Origin: Roridomyces roridus
Taxonomy: Eukaryota; Basidiomycota; Agaricomycetes; Agaricales; Mycenaceae
DNA: 46,628 bases
Assembly (NCBI GenBank): GCA_029378245.1
Contig: JARKIF010000230.1
Location: 1-46,628 of the forward strand
Direction: 5' to 3'
Positions 30,907 through 43,500 of the stretch are shown piece by piece. A model generated the notes under the pieces. It did no database searches. It was given only the letters and a program-made list of their open reading frames with translations, and was not told where the DNA came from. Position numbers and translations under genes: made by a program. Within the stretch, counting starts at the first letter, position 1. The number at the start of each line of letters is the position of its first letter.

Positions 30907-31110
30907 GCCCATTCAGCTTGCGACAACCAAGACTCATGCACCATTTGGTCTTTAGAATCTGGATAGAATCGGTATCTCGGCAATGCTTGAGGTTCTCAAG
31001 TCTCGAAAGGCCTTCTTTTCTCACCCGGCGCGGGGTTACACGTCGGTGCTCCAATACACTGATGCTTGAATGTTGTTGCGTCGGTCATTCATGATTCGAA
31101 AAGACATCAT

Positions 31111-31938
31111 ACTCACACCCGATGATTCTCTTTCGCCTGTCCACCGGAACGGAATCTCTCCTCGAAGTAGTGTCACATGCCGATCCCGTTGAATCGACTC
31201 CGACTCTGGGTTTCCGGTGATGACGCCAAAATTGCTACCATGTGCATTTTAGCGCCCGTGGCCGCCCGACACTTGAGTCGTCAAATAATACAGAGAAGCA
31301 GTTAGAATTGTGTTTGGAATCAGACCGTACTTGTATATTCGTGACCCTACATCGGTCCAGGTCAATGTGCTGTATCTGGCGGTAGATCCCCGACGGTGCA
31401 CAGGATAAGTACCCACCGACGACTCCGAATGGCATTGCCATGATCGAACCTAGGGTCACAACCCAATACTACTCACTCTCGGCAGCTGCAAGAAAGTCTG
31501 TTCGAGTCTCCAAAGTGATCCGTCGGGATTTCCTACCTGTTCAGCAGAACGGATGAATTTCGGAGGCGCAGTTGCTGCTTGGAGCTAGGGCCCATTTGAT
31601 ATCTTTCCTCGGGTAGCCATGTCAGCCCGATATTCCGTCGAACGCGGTGTATCAAGTCAGACAAGCCACAAATGCATCCAGTCTCATTATGCCACATTAC
31701 AACCGACTGGACCGGCTGACCCGTCCGTTTCACTCGGGCTATTGGGTGCCTTAGGACGAGGAATTTCATTCATGTAGAAGCAGAAAACAGATTTTGCGCG
31801 TCGCGTCGCGTCGCGTGTCCAAATGAGGCATGATTTTGCATGTGATCGTTCGCCACGTCACCATCACTCCACCTTCACCACAAACTTTTGCCTGCTTTCG
31901 TGGTGCCTCTGGCTGGACACCACAAAGCCTCATTTCCA
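31111..31938. other. Intergenic region upstream of lectin gene
   Basis: No gene is supported in these 828 bp. A short GTCGC tandem run lies at about 31797-31816 (GCGCGTCGCGTCGCGTCGCG), 120 bp upstream of the lectin start, where a promoter element would be expected. The rest shows no recognisable structure. Confidence 0.4.
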
Positions 31939-33497
31939 ATGCTCTCTCGCTGCAACCTCATCTCGGTTTCACTCCTCACACTCTCCCTTTTCCGCGGCTT
32001 TGCCGCCGCTGGCAGCGATGACAAGAACAAGATTGGGAACAGTACAATAGACCGAGTGCGCTAGCTCCATGTACTTTGGGTCTTGGCTGAGTCCTCTGTT
32101 AGACGGTCCAACTCCGAACGCACTCAATATATGCGCCCTACATTGACCAGGACCTGCAAAATCGGTGCGTGCCGATCTCGTATGCACTTCGGTGTCTTGA
32201 ACACATTTTAGATGGTGGGACTTTGGAGCAGATGCATATGTGGTGTGTTTTGTGTTCCCTTTTCTCTGTTGCGGGTCCCTGAAAGGCTGTATAGAACACG
32301 AACAAGCACATCCGGTTAACGCAGAACCGGCCGTCCCAGATGGTGGGCGTTTTCCCTGGGATCCATAGCAAGCTGCTCATCCGTTGCCAGGGATGGCTAT
32401 GGTCGCGGCTACCTCTTACAGCTGCCAACTATGTGATTGAAGTAGAATTCAAGATCTCGGGCGAGTCTGGTCACCTCTACGGCGACGGGATGGCCATCTG
32501 GCTGACCAAGGAGCGAACCCAACCCGGGCCTGTGTTTGGAAACCAAAGTTCGTCATTCGTTCGTTGCCCATGATCTTGGACTCATATCATCTTCTTAGAT
32601 GACTTTGAGGGTCTGGCCATCTTTCTGGACACGTTGGTCTTTCCCTGGAACTTCCCGTGGCAACTCTGAGACCCTCTTTAGTTATGCAAACACGCGGCAC
32701 GGCTACTCGTTTCCCCGTGTTTCCTCAATGCTTGGGGACGGGAAGACCTCGTACAATGTTGGAAATGATGGCGATGGACAGGACATTGGGTCATGCACGG
32801 TATCCGTTCATGTCCTTCCTTGCGCGAGCACAGACACTGAAAGCTCGTCTGCAGGCCAACTTCCGCCAGACGAATGTTGCGACCAAGCTCAAAATCACCT
32901 ATGTCAAGGACAGTTTCCTAGATGTGGGTCCCTTCTTGCTGTCCGCGTGCTGATGCTGATCGTCTCCCAGGTCAAGATCCAATACCGGGCGTGTAAGGCT
33001 TGATCCCGAAGCGGAAGCACGTTGTCTCAATTAATTTCAGGGGACGAATGGACGGATTGTTTCCGTAAGGAAGGCGTCAACCTCATTTCCGCGCCTTTCC
33101 TTGGATTCTCAGCGCTGACCGGTGATATCTCTGATAACCACGAGTGCGTAGCACTATCTTGCTACTCCAGAGCCCTTTCTGATCTCCGTTGTCATTTGCT
33201 ACCAGTATCATCTCCGTCACGACATATTCTGCCGTTCTCTCCCCTGCGGGTGCTCAGCGAGACAAGGCCAGCACCAGCTTCTTCTCTCGCGGCGGCAGCA
33301 GTGGACGCGAACCCGCGAGTGGATCTTGGTTCGGCTTCTTCTTCAAGGCTTTCCTTTTCGCCGCGGTGTGTGCCGCGGGTTACTACGGCTATGAAGAGTA
33401 CAAACGTCGGAACATGTACGGTGGCGGAAACTTTGGGGGCCGCGGCGGCTACGGAGGCGGGTTTGGGGGTGCCATTTATGATGATAAACGCTTTTAA
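31939..33497 (+). CDS. L-type lectin-like cargo receptor (ERGIC-53/VIP36/Emp47 type)
   Basis: These type I membrane lectins carry glycoproteins between ER and Golgi. Ten exons (first 31939-32055, last 33206-33497) sum to 1101 nt, 366 residues. A signal peptide (LISVSLLTLSLFRGFAAA) is followed by the leguminous-lectin domain: DFGADAYVNTNKHIRLT, GIHSKLLIRCQGWLW, ISGESGHLYGDGMAIWLTKE, FEGLAIFLDT, YSFPRVSSMLGDGKTSY, WTDCF, NLISAPFLGFSALTGDISDN. Near the C-terminus are a membrane helix (FFFKAFLFAAVCAAGYYG), a glycine-rich cytosolic tail, and a final DDKRF. The KRF end resembles ER-exit/retrieval tails such as KRFY of VIP36. Exon phases all agree. Confidence 0.88.
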
Positions 33498-34318
33498 GCT
33501 TGAAGCGACTTTCGGTGTACTTATATTCCCTTTCGGGGTTAGGCTGGTTGTGGACTCCACACTGTTCTTTCGACCCAAGGGCATTTTCATCTGTCAAGGA
33601 TACCATGTGCAAGACCACCCGAAGTTCTTGCAGAGATGACAATTTGAAGCCTTGGTGATAACTCCTGCTAAGCCAGATCCAAGGTGAAGTACTGCTCAAT
33701 CATGTGTCGCGCTTGCTCGGCGTCTAGCCTTAACTGACCTAGATAAATGTCCATGATGCGCGGTAACAACAAGTACCCCCCGTCCAACCCGAGGACTCCG
33801 ACCCGCGAGTAGAGGACCTACCCTGACCCACACGTTTAAATCCGCCGGCCAATGTGCGTTCGGAACGTTAATCGAAGAAGCCGTAGCGTTTCTTGTAGAT
33901 CACCCGTCTTGGCGGAGATGTTGTCTACCACTCACAATGAGTCTCTGATCCGACTCATGTGTTCCTTGCAGACGCAAGCAATAGTCGCCTTGTGCACCGC
34001 TTTCGAGGCGTAGATTCGCCTTGCCCCCCTTCGGGCCTCCGGCCTCAAGATCCAGCCACAAATAACTACCAAATTCACAGGGCGCACATCGTCAATCAAT
34101 GATCTCAGAAGTAGAGATTTCCGGAAAGTTGATCGACTGTTTTTGGCCTGGAGCAGAGTCGTCAAGCTGGAGCAAGTTTCGGCCCACCTTTCCGCCGATG
34201 CCTTGCACACCTGACGGACGTACACACAGTCAAGTAATGCCAAATGTGTCAACGACGATATTTATGAAAGGCTTTCGACTTTTTCAGCCTCCGCTCGCCT
34301 AACTTCCCGCAACCCACT
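33498..34318. other. Intergenic region between lectin and P450
   Basis: No gene is supported. A 106-residue minus-strand frame at 33932-34252 has no recognisable motif and ordinary composition, so it is left out. A palindromic stretch CTTCGGGCCTCCGGCCTCAAG lies near 34030. Confidence 0.4.
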
Positions 34319-36459
34319 ATGCCTACCAGATTGGATTCCTTTGCGGCGGTCGTGGCTGCTGCTACCCTGCTCTTTCTATACGTCAGGAATCGACGCGCAC
34401 GGTCACCACTAGCCAATATCCCTGGTCCCTCTCCCGTCTCATCCTGGAAAGGTCCGCTTCCAGAACTCGTCCTTGCGCGTAGTAACCTCAATAGTCTGCC
34501 AGGCAATCTCCCGCAGATATTCAATATCAAGGGCTGGGACTTTCCGAGCTACATTTTCGCGACGTATGGTCGGGTCGCCAAGATGCATGGCTTGTTCGGG
34601 GTGAGCTTAATCGTCCTCTGCGACGGCGCCGCATCTCATGTCGTTCTTCCATCCAGCGCGAAGTGTTGTACGTCTCGGATCCCCGGGTAGTGCGCCGCGT
34701 TCTGTTGAACTTCCCTCCACCTCCGATGGTCGTCGAGTAAGCGCAGATCTTGTCACGTCTTCGCACGTCTTATGACGCATCAGGAGCCATAACCTGGTCA
34801 ACGGGAGCGGCTTGTTGGGTACGATGGGTAAGTGCACAAGATGATCAGGCACCAAGATTAGACATTGATCTGCATGCCATGCTTCTCAGGCGATCAACAC
34901 AAGAAACAGCGCAAGATGCTCAATCCGCTTTTCGCGGTCAAGCATGTCAAGGCTTTCACGCCCCTGTTTTTCGACATGGCGCAAAAGGTTTGGTGAAAAT
35001 CTCCACTCCGTTTTGTTTGAGCCTAATGAAACGCTTACCAGCTCAGAGATACGTACCTCAATGAGCTGGGAATCGCCGAGGAACCGCGTACAATGAACAT
35101 GCACTACTGGTCATCCCGCCTAACACTGGAGCTCATCTCCCAAGCCGCATTCGGCCAATCTTTAGATCCCCTCAACTCCGAGGACTCGGCGCATCCTTAT
35201 ACGGTCGCCGTCCGTGCGATGCTGCAAGTTTCCTTTTTCCGGGTTTTATCTGCTCTTATTGATCGAGTAAACCAGGCCTGCAGCACTTCCGCTATCTGTT
35301 TTCCGACTCACAACTCCGTACTTGAAATATCTGGGCCCAAAGAGCCTCCGGAGATGGCTCGTGCACGCACTACCTTGGCCGGCGCTCAATGAGATGGGCA
35401 AGGTCGTCGATGTCATCTACAGCACAGCCGTTTCCACCTACAAACAGAAGAAGACGATTGATCTTGATGACCCGAGTCACAAGGACGTCATGTCTGTTCT
35501 GTGTAAGCCGGTTTCCCGACATCGCACTTCCCTCATTCAGATTTGTCTCCAGTGAATGCAAACAAACGTGCCAGCCAAGAAGACCGCCTTCCGGAGAATG
35601 AGGTTATCTCTCAGATGGGCACCCTAACCGCTGCTGCTCACGACACGACACCGAATGCCCTCGCTCGGATTTTTTGGCATCTGGGACAAGACCAAAGAGT
35701 CCAGGATAAGCTGCGCGAAGAGATCCTGAGCGCCAAGCTTGACATCAACAACCCGGACATTGTCCAGCTTTACGACGAATTGATGGCCCTCCCTTACCTT
35801 GATGCCGTCCTCCGGGAAACATTACGACTTACCTCCCCTGTCTCGATGCTTCAGCGCCGGTGCGACCAATTTGTATCCGACGCTGTCATTCACTAATTAA
35901 CATCAGCGCCAACGTCGACACCTCGATTCCGCTTTGGAAACCCATCATTGGCGTGGACGGCAGCGATATCACCACCCTAAACGTCACCAAAGGGACCGAC
36001 TTTATCCTCGTGATTGTCAATGCTCACCGGGATCCGGAAATCTGGGGTCCGGACGCTCTCGAGTTCAAGCCCGAACGTTGGCTTAACCCGTTGCCCGACG
36101 CTGTTGGGGATGCCGCCCTCCCTGGCGTCTACTTCCAGCTCCTGCCGTTCGGTGGCGGGTTTAAAGCGTGCATGTAAGCTGTCCTTGTTCTTATCCTTGG
36201 GTTTAAACTGAATGAACGCGTCACCGCAGTGGTTACAAGTACGCCGAGCTGCAAATGAGTGCGTATCTCTCTTATCGTTCCTCGCAGAGTGGCAAACTGA
36301 CACATCCCTCCAGAGGTCATGCTATACACCCTCCTTTCTGCCTTCAAGTTCCAGCCTACGACTGACAAGGTTATCTGGAACATGCACATGGTCGCGACCC
36401 CGAGCGTCGAGGGCGTCAAAGGGTCCCAGCTTCCTATGAAGGTCTCCGCGATAGTGTAA
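34319..36459 (+). CDS. Cytochrome P450 monooxygenase
   Basis: Ten exons (34319-34600, 34657-34736, 34784-34827, 34890-34987, 35042-35213, 35284-35502, 35553-35859, 35907-36173, 36230-36258, 36314-36459) sum to 1644 nt, 547 residues. N-terminal membrane anchor (FAAVVAAATLLFLYVRN), hinge NIPGPSP, C-helix region DQHKKQRKMLNPLF, I-helix AAAHDTTPNALAR with the oxygen-activating threonine, K-helix ETLR (ExxR), FKPERW (PERF), and heme loop FGGGFKACIG joined across intron 8. The usual Arg of FxxGxRxCxG is Lys. This is an ER-bound class II fungal P450; substrate and CYP family are not assignable by eye. No cluster partner is adjacent. Confidence 0.9.
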
Positions 36460-36923
36460 TTTCACGCTGGATTCTTTATTGCCTACCTAATATCTACTGT
36501 GCTGTGTACACTAGTCAAATATAAAATCTACTGCTATACAAAGTATTCGCCCAAATGAGCGAGTCTTGAATCATGGAGAACACATTGAGATTGGAGACAT
36601 TGTATCTACTTGCATGATGGATGTGCGAAAATGCTATACTACGACTATGCTACTGACTACTAATACTAATGCTACGTAAAATGAGAGGCTGAGATGATGT
36701 GTATGCAAAACAGACGTGGGGTCGTGGATGCGGCGTAAAAAAACACAGATGAGAGAGAGGGAGGGAGGGAGGGAGGGAGGGAGAGGGAATGCAAATGCTA
36801 CCTACTTGAAAATGACTACCTACTGACTACGAAAAGATCCAGATGCAAGAGACGAAGAAGACAAAGCACAGGGAAAGGCGAGGTGAGTAATCGTACATGG
36901 GCGAGGGGGAGGAAGGAAAGCAT
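36460..36923. other. Convergent 3' region of P450 and transportin
   Basis: These 464 bp lie between converging stop codons and contain AT-rich, ACTACTAC-like text plus the purine repeat at 36751-36788. No gene is supported. Confidence 0.45.
36751..36788 (+). repeat. (GGGA)n purine repeat
   Basis: A 38-bp run of GAGA followed by six GGGA units. With at least four G-triplets spaced by single A it could form a G-quadruplex in the plus strand, which would be in the 3' region of P450 transcripts; the minus strand gives (TCCC)n in the transportin 3' region. Confidence 0.8.
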
Positions 36924-39878
36924 CTAAACGCCGTAGCGAGTAGCCAAACGCTCCTGGATCGGCTGAGGGAAGACTGCAGTCTGTGCGTTCCAGGCAGCAG
37001 GATCATGCTGCTTGAATCCCTGCAGCAACGTCTGGAACATCTCATTCAGCTCCGGCGAAGGCTGGTTCCACCTGACGATGGCATTGCAGAACCACAGCAA
37101 GCTCTTGGCGATACCCGGCGGATTGGCCTGAACAAGCGTGCAGAAGCCACGGAACGCCGAATCCTTCTCTTCATTGTCGCGAATCTCGTACAACGCCTGG
37201 CACCACGCCTGAGCAAACTCGGGCAGATGGGGCGCGACGAGGTCGGGGTGCGTAAGCCCAATCCGCCCGATCGAAACAGCTGCATTCTCGTGCAAGCTCC
37301 GTGGAGCCTTGGGGTGCAGCAGAATCGGGATGAGGCGCGCAATAAGCGGGTTCACCCACTGCTTGAACTCGGGGTCGTCTCTTCCATAACGCAGCGCCAC
37401 CTCCCCAACAGACCACGCCGCATTATTCGACGCGCTGATAAAGTCGTATTTCGGCTCAGGATCAAGTTGAAGCGTGAGCTCGGCCATGATACCAGGCATG
37501 TGCGGACGCAGCAGCACAAAGCAGCCCATCGCCATATCGCCCACCAATGCGTAAGCACTCTGCCGCACGGGTGCCTGAGGGTGTTTCAGGCACACTGTGA
37601 GGAGCTGCAGCAGATTCGGGTTGCTCGCTTGTATCAGTGGCTGGAGCTCCATGCCCATGCCTTGCGTGAGACCCGAAAGGAGGTCGAGGGCCACCACGAG
37701 GAACGACTTGTCCGGCTCCTCGAGGTCGGGGTTCTGCTGGTACTGCTGATACTTGAGCAGCGAGGTGTGGATGATGTTTGTGCAGCGCTCAAAGACGGGA
37801 GGCGCGTAGGGGACAAACGCAGAGCCCATGGCGATCGTGACGGACGCTAGGCATTCGAGGAGCGGGATGAGATCCTCGTCGTCGTCTTTGAGGCGCGACC
37901 ACCGGTTAGTCAGCGGCGGCATCAGAATCTCCACGTAGCGCGGATTCTGCAATGCGCGGCCCACGGCGTCGGCTAGCGTCCCGACCGCATCGTATAGAAT
38001 GAGCATATTCTTGTGCTGGTACTTGTCGAACGCAACGACGAGGTTCTGTAGCACCGGTTCGAGATACGGCGCAAGTTCGAGGCCTGCATCTTCCTCGAGA
38101 GTAGCGAACGCGCTACAGCCCGCTTCCTGCACTCGCTTGTTGTTGTCGAGGACCATGCGGAGTAACTATGCAATAAGATGTGAATATAGTCAAGGAAAAT
38201 GAACAGGTAGACTTACGCCCTCCATGGTCGGTACAAAATACAGATTCTTATGCTCCTCGGAGATGGGCTGGGTAGTCCAGCTGGCGTAGCGCCCAAGAGT
38301 CCAGCACGTAATGGAACGAACGAGCGGTTTAGGATCAGAAAGGGTGTTGATAAGATACGGAACGAGGGTCGACAGATGGGGCTCAATAGCCTCGATACAT
38401 CCTGCACAGGGCATTAGTACCAGATATTTCGAAGCGAAAAGGAAAAGCAGACCTTCAGCCATGGCACCCAAAGCAAGAATGCCGCTCTCACGCTGGAGCC
38501 AATCGTTGCTCCACAGCTTTTCTTTGAGAGGGCCGAGCAGCACATTGAGGAGATCGCCGCTGAAGCGGACAGCGAGCACGTCGAGCGCAGCCGCTGCGCA
38601 CTTGCGAAGGTTCCATTCCGTGGACATCTCGTCGGCAAAGTCCTCATCGTCAAGATCGTATTCGTCTTCTTCGTCCGAGTCGATGGTCTCCTCGCCATAC
38701 GCTCCAATACGGGACTTTGGTGCAGCGCCAGCGGCGTCACGCTCGAGACCGTGAGACTTGCCACTACCGTAGTGACGCGGTTTGATGTCGGTTTCCTTGT
38801 CGGGGACCGCAGCGTCCTCGGCGTCGCCTTCAAGCCAAAGGAGATCATCCTCGCCGTAGACCATGCAGTCGAGGAGCACGGGCGCCACTTTGCCGAGTAA
38901 AGGGTGGAGGTGGACAGCGAGATCTGCGTCCTCGGCAAAGGTGAGCCAGAACTCGCATGCCTCGAGGGCAACGTTTTCGTTTTTGTCCTTGGTAGAGTAG
39001 AGCATGTACTCTGCTACGTTGTTCATCTCGGGCATGAGCTTCTCCGGGCGGGCGGCAAGGAGAAGAACGAGGGCCTGGCAGACGTGGCGGCGGACGGATG
39101 GGTCATCGTCGGACGCGAGTTTGAAGAGGACGGCGATGAAGGTGTCGAGGTGGACAAAGAGGGATTGGGAGCCGACGGGAACAAAGTAGGAAAGACATGC
39201 GATCGCATGTGAACGCATCTTGGCGGACGGGTGCTCGGCAAGCATGAGGAACTTTGGAATCATGAAATCGAGTGGACGGGTGCCGCCGATCTCGACGTCC
39301 ATTTTGCGGGGGTAGTCCTCACAAGCCTTCTCGAGAACATTGAATGCAGCCTGTAGGAGGAATTGAATAGAGTCCGGAAGAACACAAGGCAATAACGTAC
39401 CTCCTGGCGATCCAAATCAGTGGAATCAAGGGTGTTCATGAGCTGTGAAAGACACTCGGGCCAGCTGCGGGGCTCTAGCTGACCCAAGAACGCGACGACA
39501 TCCTGACCAGCAGCATTGCGAATCATGAGAGAATCGTCGTTGAATGCCTGGAGAATGGCGGCCTTGACATAGGCGGCGACCTCGGGCGCGGCGGTGAGGA
39601 TGAGTCGAGAATTATTCTTGAGCAAGTAGCCCGCAATTGTACGGATGCGGTCTTCTTCCTGAGGCATCGCAGCAAGAATATAGGCCAGATATGCGATGTA
39701 TTCTGGCGCGCGAGTAAAGTTGTTAAGTTTCTGTGGCGGGTCAGAAAGTGCGGCAGGCAAGTGGTGGGTGGTGTACCTGGGTTATGGCTCGTTGGACAGC
39801 AACATTCATGTCCGTGGATTCGTGAAGTGTTTGGAGGACCTCCTGGAGGCCCTGAGCCTGTGGAACCCATGAAGACAT
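36924..39878 (-). CDS. KAP104: Transportin (karyopherin beta-2, Kap104 type)
   Basis: Transportin imports PY-NLS cargoes such as hnRNP proteins and is displaced by RanGTP. Five exons (39777-39878, 39401-39730, 38453-39350, 38217-38401, 36924-38165) sum to 2757 nt, 918 residues, close to the family's ~900. The N-terminus MSSWVPQAQGLQEVLQTLHE and LAGYLLKNN-type helix (TIAGYLLKNNSRL) match the first HEAT repeats. Acidic loop DEEDEYDLDDEDFADEM precedes TEWNLRKCAAAALDVLA, the hallmark H8 loop. The C-terminus ends with FKQHDPAAWNAQ and ERLATRYGV, as in other transportins. HEAT repeats fill the rest. It is divergent from SWR1 across 709 bp and convergent with the P450. Confidence 0.92.
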
Positions 39879-40587
39879 TAAGGAAGGACGCGAAAGCTTT
39901 GTTTGTTTATCGTCCATCGCATGTGACAGTTGAGTCACTTCTTTCCATCTCCTCGTTTTCTGTTCAGAACCACGATCAATGTTCCTCTTCACAGCTCTTC
40001 ACGCAGAGCATCAGCTTCTATTCCATTCTCATCCCGAGCCACTTTCCAGGTCCAGGATGGCCTCCATATGATCCACATCAGACTCGGGTAGTTTGATCCT
40101 GGAGCTTAACCTCATTCTGCATTGTGCCCTCATGTGATGATTCAATTGCAATCCCACAACGACGGAATCTGCCACAGCCGTGAAATTGACTCCGTATGAT
40201 TTGACGCGGTGGCGAGATGGCATTCGAAATTGCTTGGAATTTCAATTCCATCGAACCTCTGCACGTCTCCGTCTTTGTTACACCCATAGCCATGTTCGAA
40301 TAGCGTAGTAGAAAGAAATCCCATTGAAATTCCATCCGGCGGCATTCTTGACGTGTTTGCACTGCAAACATCCCAATCAGCGACATGGGGCGTACGTTTT
40401 GGACTCGACGACGAGCACAGCGACCACACTCCTCCTTTTCCCCTCGGAGAACAATCCTCCACTAATACACCATCCGGCCCATCCAAAAATCTTCTAAAAC
40501 CATCCCAAAACCGAGAAGAATCGTCGGATTTGCTGTGTTCTTCACTTGCACTCACAACTGGCGGACGGGGCGCAGGGGTGATCCCAG
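39879..40587. promoter_or_regulatory. Divergent 5' region of KAP104 and SWR1
   Basis: These 709 bp separate the two start codons. Several frames occur on both strands but none has recognisable features, and splice signals are not coherent. The region should hold both promoters. TTCTTTCCATCTCCTCG pyrimidine-rich text near 39940-39957 is the sort found near fungal start sites, but nothing more specific is visible. Confidence 0.4.
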
Positions 40588-43500
40588 ATGGTTGCGAATG
40601 GCTTGAGGAGGTCTGGTAGAGGGCGCGAGCCAGGCGGGGCAGAGGTGGATGACGCTGCTCCTGCCGACGAGCAAGTCAAGTCAGAACCTTTGGTGACACC
40701 GATGAGCATAGAGGCGGAGCGGACAGCGTTGGTATCAGAGAAGACGGCTGAGCTCGCGGCCGTTTATGAAAAGCACGACAGTCTGGTGTGTCTTGATATT
40801 TCTTGAATGTCGCGCATATCTCTGAACTGCTTCGCCAGGTGCGGCAGCTCTTCCACATGGACACGTCCGTTAATATGGTGGACTACGACCCAGAGGTACC
40901 CACCACCCATTCCCAGTTGTTCCCCTTTTAACCGCGCGACTTTCAAGGTGGCCAAGCAAGACAATTCCAAAGTGTTCCAAAACGCAAGTTTTGCATCATT
41001 CTCGCTTAATATCCTTTCGACTAATACCGTGCAGTACAAGTCCAGATACGATCTCCTCGAGACTGCCCTGCCCATGACGGCACATTCACCCCGCAAGACG
41101 CGCTCTTCTTACACGAGTGGCCTCCTCAGCATCGCGGGTGGTTCCTCGTTACCTGTCGCTGGGCCGTCTCATTCAGCCTCCGCTCCCGTCCGACCCGCAA
41201 AATCGACCACGAAAAAGACCATAAAAACCGTGTCAAATGCAGCTCCGGAACCTCCGATAAACGGGCGCGCGAAAGGCAAAGGGAAACAAAAGGCGACAGA
41301 TACGGAGGCTGGAGAGTCAATCTCTGCGGACCCTACGCGTGGTCGAACGGCTACACGCGACGCGCCACCGCCCGCCTCAACAAGGCAGCTCCGAAAACGG
41401 CCTGGCGCGTCAGAACCCGATGATCCGCCCCCATCGGCCGAACGGGAATCCATATCCCAACCTCCACGAAAACGACGCAAAATCGACGATGTGGGCGATC
41501 CCAGTGTGGCTGCATCAGCATCTGCTCCGGTCAAGGTAGGACGTGCTTTGCGCAGCAAGCCACGCCCACCAGACGAACCACCTCCTCCATCTGACCGTAC
41601 CGTTGGCGGCAAAACAACCACCGCTGCTGGTGGACGCGTGATGCCACATCGCTCGGCAGCACACCGGCCAGAGGTAGTCGTGCCACCCTTGCCTCACCGC
41701 CGAGCTGCCCCTCCTCCTCCCCCGAGTCCCATCAAACGGATTAAACTTCTTGTCCGTCGACCGGCGCCTACCAACCTCTCGCACCCTGCCCAGCGCGTAC
41801 CCCCACCTGCATTCCAATGGTCTGTTAGCGCGTATCTGGGCAGCTACATCGATATCGGTGATACGTTCCCAGTGCAACCCGAATTTGATGGTACTTTGCG
41901 CAACGAAGAGGTTGCGAAACTCGCAGAGAAGGAGGCCGCGCTCTGGGAACAGGTGGCTGCGATGAAGCGTGCCGGGGAGTGGTTCGGTTCTGATCTGTTT
42001 GATACCATCCGCGTTGGTGGTGCTGCCGCAAATACAGTAGCAGTAACCGAGTCGGATGCGGCTGGTGACGGCGTTCAAGACTCTGCGGCGGCGGCTCCGG
42101 CTGGTGTAAACTCACGGCCAGGGGATGTCTGGGCGACGGTTGTAGCTTCCGTCGTCGCTCACGGTCGGCGGAATCGCGGTTACACCGCTTCTTCTGGCGG
42201 CAGCTCCAAGGCGCGGAAACCCCGCAGCGCGTTCCTCGCGGGGCAAGTCGCCTCGAAAATTCAGGGCCATTGGGATGCCGAAGCCGCCAAACTTGAACGG
42301 GGCCGGGTTGCAGAGGAGAAGCGGATTCGTGGGTACGCCAAGAATGTAATGAATTTGGTTATCGCCGAGTGGAAGAAAGCTGTCTTTGTGAGTGCTACTA
42401 GTGCTTCCTCTTTCTTTAACTCATTCCGTGGTTAGCATATTCGGGAGCTGGAACGGCTGAAACTCGAGGCGGAGGAGTTGAAGCGCGGGCACGAGCATCT
42501 GGACGCCATTCTAGACCAGTCGGGACGCATTTTGGAGACACAGCGGGGAGATTTTACGCGTGCGAGGAGTGAGAGCAGTGTTGGCACGGGATGGGATCAA
42601 GAAGATGACGAGGAGGAGGAGAGTGAGGACGAGGACGAGGACGAGGGTGAGGAAGAAGGGAACGAAGATCCGAGCGGGGTTGACTTGGTCTCCGAAAAAG
42701 ATGACGATACTCAGGCAATGGAGGAAGAGGATGAAGATCAGAACAGCGCGGAGGTGGACAATGACGCCTTGACCAACTCACGGGCTCTACTCGGCGACTT
42801 TCCCCAGACCCCGGGCAGCATAGCCTCTAGTCTGCCACCATCGAGCTCACCGGCGGATCCGCGTTCTCCTTCACGGGGCCCCAGCGTTGGCGGCGGCGAC
42901 TTGGCTGAAGAAGAAGATCAAGGGCCCGACGGTCTTCAACCCGAGTCTGCTTCTCTCCAGGATCGTTCCACGGATGAACCGGAGCCACTATCGACGGATC
43001 CTGATGAAGCACTGGCCCTTGCTGAACGCCAGTCCCCTGCCCCGTCGTCCAAAGCAGTTTCCTCGAGTTGCCAATCTTCGGCTGCCCATCACGATCCCAC
43101 AGATGTCCATGTGACAGATACAGGGACCGTCGTGGATTCCGCACCAGCACCTAACGGAACCGTTGCGCAGAGGGAAAGAAGAAGAGGAAGATACAGACAG
43201 CGAGGAAGCTCAGCCGAGGGAATACGAAGTCCCGGAGTACCTTCGACCTTATGCTGCAGCGCCAGTCCAGTGGGATGATACCAAGCGGGTCACACCGCCC
43301 CTTTTACCTTCGTGGTGTCCTTCGTCCCTACCAGCAGTCTGGGCTCGAATGGCTTGCGAGTCTACATTCAATCACATCAATGGTATCTTGGCGGACGAGA
43401 TGGGTCTCGGGTCTGTCAATTTTTTAATCGTTAGGCTTGTGTCATCTGAAGTCTGTTCCTAGGAAAACTATCCAAACCATCTCGCTACTTGCGCATCTGG

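Larger units (their letters stand above)
28640..31110 (+). repeat. Segmental duplication, unit B
   Basis: This copy is homologous to 24677-28612 from TTCGGAGATGAGCCTACCTA through the arrestin gene, hairpin motifs and TTACACGTCGGTGCTCCAATA. Junction sequences GATTCGAAAGACATC and GATTCGAAAAGACATC end units A and B respectively, marking the repeat boundary. Confidence 0.85.

Noticed and set aside
33932..34252. 106-residue minus-strand frame between lectin and P450
   Set aside because: No recognisable family, and it sits where the P450 promoter should be.
19332..36459. Secondary-metabolite cluster (monooxygenase, P450, SET regulators)
   Set aside because: No synthase or terpene cyclase is present. 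The oxidases are 13 kb apart with arrestins and a lectin between, and one of them is disrupted.
38904..39212. Open plus-strand frames opposite the transportin coding exons, also at 36897-37850
   Set aside because: They are antisense shadows of a clearly assigned HEAT-repeat gene; their composition mirrors its codons.
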